In this document: positions 1 to 6,344 of the stretch, piece by piece
Layout of the letters: the number at the start of each line of letters is the position of its first letter
How positions within the stretch are numbered: the stretch's first letter is position 1
Assembly (NCBI GenBank): GCA_002721105.1
Contig: PBJL01000029.1
Coordinates: 1 to 6,603 of the forward strand
DNA from: Acidiferrobacteraceae bacterium
Lineage (GTDB): Bacteria > Pseudomonadota > Gammaproteobacteria > Arenicellales > UBA868
Length of the DNA stretch: 6,603 nt
Reading direction: 5' to 3'
Notes under the pieces: generated by a model
What the model saw: only the letters and a program-made list of their open reading frames with translations
What the model was told of the DNA's origin: nothing
The model's database searches: none
Program-made: the position numbers and the translations under genes

Positions 1-115
1 AATGCAGATGGCTTTCTAAATTTCGAATCCGCGGAACAATATCTTTTAGTGTCTTATAAGGACGAATATCCAATAAACTATTTTGCTTGTTATATGTGTT
101 AGATGAAAAAGTCAT
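1..115 (-). CDS. Partial unrecognised protein, N-terminal 38 codons, cut by left window edge
   Basis: Read on the minus strand, an ATG at 115-113 opens a frame that stays open for 38 codons to the window edge. The product begins MTFSSNTYNKQNSLLDIRPY and continues with a mixed charged and hydrophobic stretch that looks like ordinary protein (KTLKDIVPRIRNLESHL). No signal peptide, membrane segment or family motif is visible. No Shine-Dalgarno sequence precedes the ATG, but the ATG overlaps the TGA of the preceding reading frame as ATGA, a layout typical of translational coupling. It lies downstream of the kdnB homologue on the same strand, so it may belong to the same transcription unit. In DNA this AT-rich a 38-codon open run can occur by chance, so the call rests mainly on the coupling and the protein-like composition. 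I do not recognise the family. Confidence 0.45.
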   Translation of the reverse strand, partial: MTFSSNTYNKQNSLLDIRPYKTLKDIVPRIRNLESHLH

Positions 116-312
116 GGATAATACGGGTTTAAAATTTCTGCATTGATTAAAAAGTTAAATAAAAAGGAAAACCCTTCCAAATACAGTTTATAGCATAATG
201 CTTTAAGGATTTTTGCGGCTACGTTGGTACCTTCTTCTTTCAGAAATTTTCGTTTAAAAGCTATTTGAAAGAAACCGGATTGTATTTTAACAAAAAAAGT
301 TTTAGCATCTGC
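112..312 (-). pseudogene. Start-less coding remnant, 66 codons, coupled by ATGA to the next gene
   Basis: On the minus strand a frame is open from just after a TAA at 315-313 to a TGA at 114-112. It has no ATG or GTG, and its only TTG is far into the frame. Its second half reads like a real protein, with segments such as EEGTNVAAKILKALCYKLYL and a hydrophobic stretch FSFLFNFLINAEI near the C-terminus. In the neighbouring frame an ATG at 308-306 opens a short run, MLKLFLLKYNPVSFK, which stops where the first frame becomes convincing. One base inserted near 265 would join the two into a protein of about 70 residues. The most likely reading is a gene broken by a frameshift, or the 3' remnant of a longer gene. 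The TGA overlaps the next start as ATGA. I do not recognise the family, and a chance open frame cannot be excluded. Confidence 0.35.
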
Positions 313-414
313 TTATTTTGTAGACCTAATTTTTACCCAAAGCAGGGGTTTTCATCATCAGCGCAACGAAAAAGTTTTAATTTTTTCGAGAAAAAGTATG
401 AATTTCCTTAAAGT

Positions 415-1518
415 TTACATTCTTTTAAAAATTTCAATTACTTTGGCTTTTGTCAGAATTTTTTTAAAATCCTCGCCTAACGCATTGGTAAGAGGTTTTT
501 CGTGTATTATAGTCGATCTATAAAGATCTTCAAATTGCTCTGGGCTCAGGTTTTTACAAATCTTCTGTGGGATTTTGACATTTTGTTTATTAGTAAAATC
601 CAAGAACTCATTAACCTCTTTAGGATAAAAGTCGCCCATTGCGATCATAACAATACAATTAGCTATACAGTGACGGATCCCAAGCACAACACTCAATCCA
701 GCAGAGAATGGGTGAATAATTCCCACATAGCTGGTGGCTATTGCACACCCTCCTAAATAAGAAGCAACCATAAGTTTTGCTCGGTTTTCAATTGTTTGCA
801 TATCGGTGCTTTGAAAAACTTCACGGCAAAGTTTCAGGGTTTGATCAGAAAATGCATCACCAATCGAATTTCGATAATTACCCGCTAAAGATTCAATGCA
901 GTGAATATATGCATCCATCCCTGTATAAAAATATTGGTTTCGCGGAACAGTAGCAGTAAGATTTGGGTCCATTATAAGTTGGTCAAAAACCGTATGGTCA
1001 CTATTCATTCCTAACTTGAGTCTGTTTTTTGGATTGGTCATAACGCATGTGCGCGTTGCTTCAGCGCCGGTGCCTGAAAGTGTGGGTATTCCGATTTTAT
1101 AAACACCTGGTTTTTTAACCAGATCCCACCCTTGGTAATCTTCTGCCTTGCCTCCATTGGTCAAAAGATTGGCCACGGCTTTAGCAATATCTAATATGGA
1201 GCCCCCACCAATACCAATGATTGCAATGGGTAAAATTTTTCCTATTTTTTGAAGTTTTCTTAAAAATAAATTTATGTCATTAGTTTTGGGTTCATGTTTT
1301 GTATCAACATATATAAGTAAATCTAGTTCAGATTTAGGAATGTTTTTAAGTGGTCCTGGGTTTTTTTCAAAATAGTTGTCAACAAAGTAGATAGCATAAG
1401 AATTTTCATCTTCGCGTAAATCAAGTAACAATGACTCAAGTTGCAAAATTGACCCTTTCCCAAAAATATAACGACCAGGGTTTTTTGCGTTTCTAACTCC
1501 AGATTCAAGTGTTATCAT
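415..1518 (-). CDS. kdnB: KdnB-like 3-deoxy-manno-octulosonate (Kdo) 8-oxidase, iron-containing alcohol dehydrogenase fold
   Basis: This 367-residue protein is complete and belongs to the iron-containing alcohol dehydrogenase superfamily. The Rossmann-like half carries the nucleotide-binding signature IGIGGGSILD (101-110). The block YQGWDLVKKPGVYKIGIPTLSGTGAEA (128-154, in two halves) and the block KLGMNSDHTVFDQ (168-180) match what I recall of Shewanella KdnB almost position by position. The metal-ligand set is present: D202 and H206 in FYTGMDAYIHCIES, then H269 and H283. The C-terminal IPQKICKNL region also fits that family. KdnB oxidises the C8 hydroxyl of Kdo to an aldehyde. The PLP aminotransferase KdnA then makes 8-amino-8-deoxy-Kdo for the LPS core. 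KdnA is not in this window. The ATG at 1518-1516 is the only plausible start, and no Shine-Dalgarno sequence precedes it. Another cytosolic short-alcohol or sugar dehydrogenase is the main alternative. Substrate assignment is by homology from memory. Confidence 0.85.
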   Translation of the reverse strand: MITLESGVRNAKNPGRYIFGKGSILQLESLLLDLREDENSYAIYFVDNYFEKNPGPLKNIPKSELDLLIYVDTKHEPKTNDINLFLRKLQKIGKILPIAIIGIGGGSILDIAKAVANLLTNGGKAEDYQGWDLVKKPGVYKIGIPTLSGTGAEATRTCVMTNPKNRLKLGMNSDHTVFDQLIMDPNLTATVPRNQYFYTGMDAYIHCIESLAGNYRNSIGDAFSDQTLKLCREVFQSTDMQTIENRAKLMVASYLGGCAIATSYVGIIHPFSAGLSVVLGIRHCIANCIVMIAMGDFYPKEVNEFLDFTNKQNVKIPQKICKNLSPEQFEDLYRSTIIHEKPLTNALGEDFKKILTKAKVIEIFKRM

Positions 1519-2504
1519 TATTTAAAGATGTGGTAATATAGAATGAAATATTGTTATTTTTTTAAGGATTGCAACCCAAACTCTCCCTTTTTAAAAACAC
1601 CAAATCAAAGATACTGCAGGACCATTATTAAAACCACAGTAACTATTAATTTGGTTGTTTTTTGATGTCACGAGCAAGATCATTTACCCAGAAAATTTGT
1701 TTTTAGGCAAAATAAAAAAGCCGAAATAAAAGTTAGGGTGGATACTCTTCTGAATTGGCAAGTAGGTTTATTTGGCCAAATGAACTTATCACTGCGCCCC
1801 ATTAAGTTATATTTTTTTAGTCAAGTAATGTTAAAATAATTAATAAAAGCTTCCAATGTATCAATTTTTAAAACCAATTCCTAGTATACATTTTTTTTAG
1901 ATCCATGAAATAAGATAAACCTAATTACAAATATTTTAATAACAACAGCAAAACAAAATTTTAAAAAACAAGTGAAAAAATTACTTGTGGAATTTTTTGC
2001 CGCTAGGAAATTACAACTGGTAATGACTTTGTTAAACTTTTCAGATAAGGTTTCGAGAGGATTGGTTTTTTCACAACTGATTTCTAAGTTTATACGATGC
2101 CCAGAAGAAAATAGAGTTATGGGAGGGAAGGTTTTAACGAAATAAGATTACATACTTCATTAAGAAATTGAACCTCGGAGAAATTTCAAAAATTTAGATC
2201 AAGCTAAACTGACCCATTAATTATAATTTTTCTGTTAAACGGGTGCGAGTCAAAAAAACATACTAAATTAAATAGTGTTAAAACTTAATGGTACAGGCCG
2301 CATTTGCAAATCAGAAACGCTGTCGCTGGAAAAAATGATTTCCAAGGTTTGCCCTTTTACTAAAAAACAATCAAGCTATGTCCGAGCTTAAAAAGTAACA
2401 TGCTCACGAGGTACTTAAACTTATGAGTCATCCGCAGAAAAAAACCTAACTTCATACTTTTCTTCATTTATGCAATTTATTATTAATTAAGTAGAGGATA
2501 GGTT
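1519..2504. other. Gene-poor divergent intergenic region, about 985 bp
   Basis: This stretch separates the divergently transcribed kdnB homologue and ABC exporter genes. I see no tRNA, rRNA, insertion sequence, long inverted repeat or convincing gene. Short open frames occur on both strands: plus 1972-2145 (GTG start, 57 codons), minus 1802-1680 (40 codons, one hydrophobic stretch) and minus 2467-2360 (35 codons). None has a Shine-Dalgarno sequence, and their number is near what chance gives in DNA this AT-rich. A plus-strand fragment at 2378-2425 reads MSELKK, a stop, then HAHEVLKLM, and may be a gene relic. Both flanking promoters must lie here, but I could not pick out well-spaced -35 and -10 boxes. 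Confidence 0.6.
2493..2497 (+). promoter_or_regulatory. Ribosome binding site AGAGG that fixes a TTG start
   Basis: AGAGG lies seven bases before the TTG at 2505-2507. The next in-frame ATG falls inside the first membrane helix and would delete the N-terminal cytosolic segment seen in related exporters. The site therefore decides the TTG start for the ABC transporter gene. Confidence 0.7.
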
Positions 2505-4286
2505 TTGAATTTTTCCAAAATTTCCTGCCTGATAGTGTTAGCAAAGGGTAAACGTCGTTCTCTTTTTTTATTGTATATGTTGATTCTTGGTAGTGCGGCG
2601 ATGGAGTCAATCGGAATTGCTTCTTTTTATCCCGTTGTTGATATGCTTCAAGATGTTAGCCAATTAGATTACTATAAAAATAAGATTTCCTCTGAAATAC
2701 CGGCGCTTGAATCTCTGAGTCGAGAACAATTTTTTTCCTGTTTCCTTCTGGCCACAGGAGCACTTTTCATTTTTAAAAACCTTTTTTTTGTTGTGGCTGA
2801 ATATGGCAACATTCGGGTGGTGGTTAACCTTTACTATACATGGGTGAACCGTATATTCAGTATTTACCTTAAAAAACCTTATGCATTCTTTTTAGAAAAC
2901 AAGGCTGGCGATTTGGTTCAACGCAAAATCGTGCAAACTCAAAAAGCCTCAGGCGCAATTAGGCTTTTTGTAATTCTTTTAGGAAGAGTAACTACTATTT
3001 TGGCTGTTTTCCTGGTTTTAGGTTTTGTAAATCTCCCCGCCACACTGGTAATTCTCCTTCTAATGGTTCCTTTGTATTACGCTACGATGAAAGTCTCACA
3101 AGCGAAACTCTATAAATTAGGAGAGGGTCTTGTCCAACTTGAGAAACAAGGATTCAGCTTGACCACCGAGGTTCTCTCAGGGATTAAACAAATTAAAATC
3201 TTTTGTGCTGAAGAAAATTTCCAAGGGCGGATAAATAAAATATGGAACGAATATTCTCGGCACTCTATTCAAAATCAATTTCTTGTAGCATTACCACGTC
3301 CTATTTTGGAATCGGTAGTCGTTATTGCTGGCGTAACAACAATGATTATGCTTATGGCTACTGGACAAGAAAAAGAGTTATTTCCATTACTTGCTGTGTT
3401 TGCTGTTGGGTTATATCGAGTACTTCCTCTTGCTGCAGGAGCAAGTGCTGTAATTATGGGGTTTGCCTCAGTCCTCCCTGCAACTGAAGCCGTTGCCGAT
3501 CTTATTAAAGAGTCTGAAGAAAAAAATTCGGGCTACGATATACCACCGATACAAAAAAATATTGAGTTCAGAAATGTTTCTTTTTCGTACAAGGGTCGGG
3601 AAAGTGTATTAAAAAAAATTTCATTAAAATTTGAAAAGAATAAATTTTATGGAATTGTTGGCGTTTCCGGTAGTGGTAAATCCACAATTATTGATCTAAT
3701 AGCAGGTTTCTTCAGTCCCCAGAAGGGCCAAGTGTTGATTGATGGGATTGACCTTGCAAATTCCAATAAAAGAACATGGCTTTGCCAAATGGGTCTTATT
3801 AGTCAAGATGCATTTATATTTAGTGGCACCATTGAAGATAATATTTGCTTAGGCGTGGATTCTGCGAATCGGGATAAAAACCGCCTAAAAAAAGCAGCGC
3901 AGATTGCTTATGCTGATGAATTCATAGACCCTTTGCCTGAGGGTTATCAAACAATAATAGGTGAAAGGGGGGCCAAGCTTTCAGGAGGACAAAGGCAACG
4001 CTTGGCTATAGCTAGGGCCATTTATCTTAACCCCCCTGTTCTTGTCTTTGATGAAGCAACTAGCTCCCTTGATGCAAATTCAGAAAGAAAAATACATGCA
4101 GCAATGCAAACCCTACAAGGACAAAGAACAATTATCGTAGTAACGCACAGGTTGGCCACAATCTCGAATGCCGATTGTATCTATGTTATAGAAAAGGGGA
4201 GTCTAACTGAGGAAGGAGCCCATGAAAAACTCAAGGCAGGAAACGGACTTTATAACAGTCTTTGCGCCAAACAAAGTTTGATTTAA
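2505..4286 (+). CDS. ABC exporter, fused membrane and ATPase domains, PglK-like oligosaccharide flippase
   Basis: The 593-residue protein is a complete half-transporter of the type IV exporter class, working as a homodimer in the inner membrane. Six hydrophobic segments lie at about 19-45, 77-97, 152-175, 178-195, 264-286 and 292-325. The ATPase domain has an A-loop tyrosine Y362, Walker A GVSGSGKST (386-394), Q-loop Q434, signature LSGGQ (492-496), Walker B VLVFDEA (512-518), D-loop SSLD (520-523) and switch histidine H548, so it should hydrolyse ATP. The membrane half resembles the Campylobacter flippase PglK, notably the LPRP..ES stretch (263-270) and LYRVLP (303-308). With LPS sugar genes around it, flipping of a lipid-linked glycan is the likely role. 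A drug or peptide exporter, or MsbA itself, is less likely. It stands alone, with about 1 kb of gene-poor DNA on each side, and starts at a TTG. No terminator was found after the stop. Confidence 0.88.
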   Translation: MNFSKISCLIVLAKGKRRSLFLLYMLILGSAAMESIGIASFYPVVDMLQDVSQLDYYKNKISSEIPALESLSREQFFSCFLLATGALFIFKNLFFVVAEYGNIRVVVNLYYTWVNRIFSIYLKKPYAFFLENKAGDLVQRKIVQTQKASGAIRLFVILLGRVTTILAVFLVLGFVNLPATLVILLLMVPLYYATMKVSQAKLYKLGEGLVQLEKQGFSLTTEVLSGIKQIKIFCAEENFQGRINKIWNEYSRHSIQNQFLVALPRPILESVVVIAGVTTMIMLMATGQEKELFPLLAVFAVGLYRVLPLAAGASAVIMGFASVLPATEAVADLIKESEEKNSGYDIPPIQKNIEFRNVSFSYKGRESVLKKISLKFEKNKFYGIVGVSGSGKSTIIDLIAGFFSPQKGQVLIDGIDLANSNKRTWLCQMGLISQDAFIFSGTIEDNICLGVDSANRDKNRLKKAAQIAYADEFIDPLPEGYQTIIGERGAKLSGGQRQRLAIARAIYLNPPVLVFDEATSSLDANSERKIHAAMQTLQGQRTIIVVTHRLATISNADCIYVIEKGSLTEEGAHEKLKAGNGLYNSLCAKQSLI

Positions 4287-5345
4287 AAAACGCTAATTAT
4301 TCTTCCCACCCTAAAATATTTTTTATTGATAATAATTTTATGGAGAAATTTTAACAACTTTGATGGAAGGTAAAGTCATGTTCATAAGGTTATCCAAATT
4401 TTCTTATGTATTCCAATTTTAAATCAATTTTCGCAATTACGCTTATAACCTCGTTACGTTTAATAAGCCCAGCTATTATTAGCCTAAATCTATTTTTGAA
4501 AAAGGGCCGTTTGCCATAACTAAATCGATCTCAGAATACGATCAAAGTGGCACACAAAATATTAAAAATTTTCAAAATCAAATTGAAAATAAATGAAATG
4601 AATCAGAGTTTTTTTAAGTTTGCTAAGAAAATAGAGGACGAGTGACTATGATTAAAGTGCTAATTTCCAGGTGAGTGTGAAAAAAGTAACCATTGTTGGT
4701 AAGTCGAGTAAGATATTCAAGCAGAATTAGCCAAATAAAAACTTGAAAAAAGAGTATAATTCCTGTCAATTGTAAATAGGTCCAACAAACTTATATTGAT
4801 GAAACTTTGCTGAAAAAATTGGATTAAATCCACTACTTATTTCATAGTATTTCTTAAAATTATTAAGCCTCAAATGTAAGAATTAATAAGAAAAGCAATT
4901 GAATGTAAAAACTAGCAATATAGAAAAAGATTATATGCATCATATTGGTGATTGTATTTGAATCATTGGGGTACATATTTCAAATAACTTTATAAAGGAG
5001 TCTCTCCTGTTATATATGATGCTAACGAATATTCTATTTATTTTGCGTAAAAAAGGTTTAATTTTTTTTAAAAATATGGACTTCTCAAAATTAAAAAAAT
5101 TATTCAGCAGAATCTAATAGCCTAAAAATTTCTGGCATGCAAAAAATATACAAACCATAGGGGTATAATCCATAAACAATAATGATTGCATTTGTCAATA
5201 TACTCATCTTGCCACCCCTAAAAAAAGAAATAATCAGCAAGTTCGATAGATTGAAAATGAAGAGAGATATTTATAAAAAAAACTTTCTAATTTAAAAGGG
5301 TATGATTACCTTGTAACCCAAAAATCGATTCTATAAAAACATGTA
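4287..5345. other. Gene-poor intergenic region, about 1.06 kb, with short coding-like fragments
   Basis: This very AT-rich stretch lies between the ABC exporter and the SDR gene. No RNA gene, transposase, long repeat or GC-rich terminator hairpin is visible. Coding-like fragments on the plus strand include 4520-4645 (41 codons, lysine-rich, ending just before a new ATG at 4648), a short frame at 4648-4674, a GTG frame at 4677-4730 beginning VKKVTIVGKSSKIF, an ATGATG frame at 5016-5117 (33 codons) and a frame at 5182-5295 (37 codons). Minus-strand frames lie at 4943-4863 (26 codons, hydrophobic) and 5207-5100 (35 codons). Most of these fit chance expectation for such DNA. The cluster at 4520-4730 could be a decayed pair of genes. 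Confidence 0.55.
5100..5207 (-). CDS. Possible small hydrophobic protein, 35 residues, unrecognised
   Basis: On the minus strand an ATG at 5207-5205 begins a 35-codon frame ending in TAA at 5102-5100. It is preceded by TAGGGGTGGCAAG, in which GGGGTG could pair with the 16S rRNA tail (one wobble pair) at five bases from the ATG. This is the only small frame in the gaps with a plausibly placed ribosome binding site. The product starts MSILTNAIIIVYGLYPYGLY, is hydrophobic through about residue 28 and ends with a short polar tail (RLLDSAE), so it could be a single-pass membrane peptide. It overlaps an opposite-strand frame at 5182-5295. Frames of this size are expected by chance here, so this is a weak call with no known family. 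Confidence 0.22.
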   Translation of the reverse strand: MSILTNAIIIVYGLYPYGLYIFCMPEIFRLLDSAE

Positions 5346-6131
5346 ATGTTGGATTTAAAAATTCTTATCACGGGGGGGTTGGGTTATATCGGGGGCCGGA
5401 TTGCGGGCTCACTGAAAAGAAACTACCCAGAATCCACCATTGTTTTAGGAACAAGCAGAAAAATCACTAAAGTTCCAGATTGGGCAAAGACTTTTAAAAT
5501 AGCTCAACTGAATATGCTGGACCCGATTTCCATCAGGAAAGCAGTATCAGAAGATTTGAATGTCATTATTCACTTGGCGGCTTTAAATGAGCACGACTCT
5601 TTTGATGATGTTAGATTAGCTTGGGAAGTCAATGCCCTAGGCACACAATCTCTTCTATCTGTGGCACACAAAAAGAAGATTTCAAAGTTTATTTATTTTT
5701 CCACTTTTCATGTTTATGGGGAATTTTCTGAAATAATTACTGAGGAATCACAAACGAATCCTCACCATCCTTATGCTGCGACTCATCGTGCCGCCGAAGA
5801 TATGGTTAGGTTTTTTCAGTATTACAAAGATATGGATACATTGATCCTTAGGTTATCAAACGGCTTTGGCTCCCCTATGGATTTGGAGGTTAATCGTTGG
5901 ACACTGGTTTTCAATGATTTATGCCGTCAAGCTATGACCTCCGGGAAAATGGTTTTGAGGTCCTCCGGTAAACAGCATCGTGATTTTATTTCTCTCCATG
6001 ATATTGCAGCATCGGTGGAACATTTTTTATTTTCGATACCAAATAAATGGGAGGATGGGTTATACAATTTAGGGGGAAATTGCTCCCTTGCCATTTTGGA
6101 TGTGGCCAAAAAAATAGCTTTAGTCATATGA
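5346..6131 (+). CDS. NAD(P)-dependent sugar-nucleotide epimerase/dehydratase (extended SDR), C-terminus cut off by a frameshift
   Basis: The readable product is 261 residues, short for extended SDRs, which usually run 310-340. The N-terminal Rossmann motif TGGLGYIG (9-16) binds the dinucleotide, and HLAA (76-79) is the usual strand-4 motif. ST (119-120) is at the active-site serine/threonine position, and RDFISLHDIA (212-221) is the classic C-terminal landmark of nucleotide-sugar SDRs. The active-site tyrosine is Y143, but the expected YxxxK reads YAATH, so H147 replaces the lysine. The frame ends at TGA 6129-6131. The missing C-terminus continues in the +1 frame to 6333, giving 328 residues if one base near 6126 is removed. 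No Shine-Dalgarno sequence precedes the ATG; a TAA at 5344-5346 overlaps it. The neighbour rfbF suggests a CDP-sugar substrate, but the exact reaction cannot be assigned. It may be inactive as it stands. Confidence 0.8.
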   Translation: MLDLKILITGGLGYIGGRIAGSLKRNYPESTIVLGTSRKITKVPDWAKTFKIAQLNMLDPISIRKAVSEDLNVIIHLAALNEHDSFDDVRLAWEVNALGTQSLLSVAHKKKISKFIYFSTFHVYGEFSEIITEESQTNPHHPYAATHRAAEDMVRFFQYYKDMDTLILRLSNGFGSPMDLEVNRWTLVFNDLCRQAMTSGKMVLRSSGKQHRDFISLHDIAASVEHFLFSIPNKWEDGLYNLGGNCSLAILDVAKKIALVI

Positions 6132-6333
6132 AAAAAAATATGGAAAACCCATTTCCATTCAAATTTTGGGAAAAGATAATGGAGAGGTTTATAGACCGGT
6201 TCAATACAAAATAGACAAACTAAAAAAAACAGGGTTTAAATTAACGGAAAATATGGAAAGAGAAATTGAGCAAACACTTTCCTTATGTGAAATTTTCGCA
6301 AAAAAAATTAAATATTTTTACAAACACAAATAA
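6127..6333 (+). pseudogene. Out-of-frame C-terminal part of the SDR (68 codons)
   Basis: This +1 frame carries the end of the SDR gene that begins at 5346. It reads YEKKYGKPISIQILGKDNGE, then VYRPVQYKIDKLKKTGF, then a helical tail ending KIKYFYKHK and TAA at 6331-6333. This is the normal shape of an extended-SDR C-terminus: a substrate-domain strand, a KIDKLKKTGF-type segment and a final helix with IEQTLSLCE. The frame has no start of its own that would make sense of the homology. The two frames overlap only between TAG at 6121-6123 and TGA at 6129-6131, so the indel lies in this short interval. An extra A at 6126 is the simplest explanation, as removing it restores VYEKKYGKP. Either the gene is mutated or the assembly has a base error. 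Confidence 0.8.
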
Positions 6334-6344
6334 AAAGGTTTTTC

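Noticed and set aside
367..388. Inverted repeat CGAAAAA / TTTTTCG with an 8-base loop, downstream of kdnB
   Set aside because: The stem is almost all A-T and no T-run follows it on the kdnB (minus) strand, so it does not qualify as an intrinsic terminator.
1680..1802. Minus-strand 40-codon frame with one hydrophobic stretch
   Set aside because: No ribosome binding site and no family resemblance; the length fits chance expectation.
1972..2145. Plus-strand GTG frame of 57 codons
   Set aside because: It has no ribosome binding site and no recognisable motif. About one frame of this size is expected by chance in DNA of this composition and length.
2360..2467. Minus-strand 35-codon frame starting MKKSMKLGFF
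   Set aside because: No ribosome binding site, and the length is within chance expectation. Its basic, hydrophobic look follows from AT-rich DNA.
2451..2483. Possible promoter for the ABC gene: TTCATA (2451) and TATTAT (2478)
   Set aside because: The 21-base spacing is outside the usual range, and such hexamers are common in AT-rich DNA.
5016..5117. Plus-strand ATGATG frame of 33 codons behind AAAGGAG (4994-5000)
   Set aside because: The Shine-Dalgarno-like motif is 15 or more bases from the start, too far for normal use, and it can pair with the nearby CTCC. The product has no recognisable feature.
5158..5220. Perfect 7-bp inverted repeat TAGGGGT / ACCCCTA followed by an A-run
   Set aside because: The arms are about 49 bases apart, the stem does not extend, and the homopolymer is on the wrong side for a terminator on either strand. 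A chance match is likely.
5182..5295. Plus-strand 37-codon frame just before the SDR gene
   Set aside because: No ribosome binding site, no recognisable motif, overlaps another small frame on the other strand, and the length is within chance expectation.
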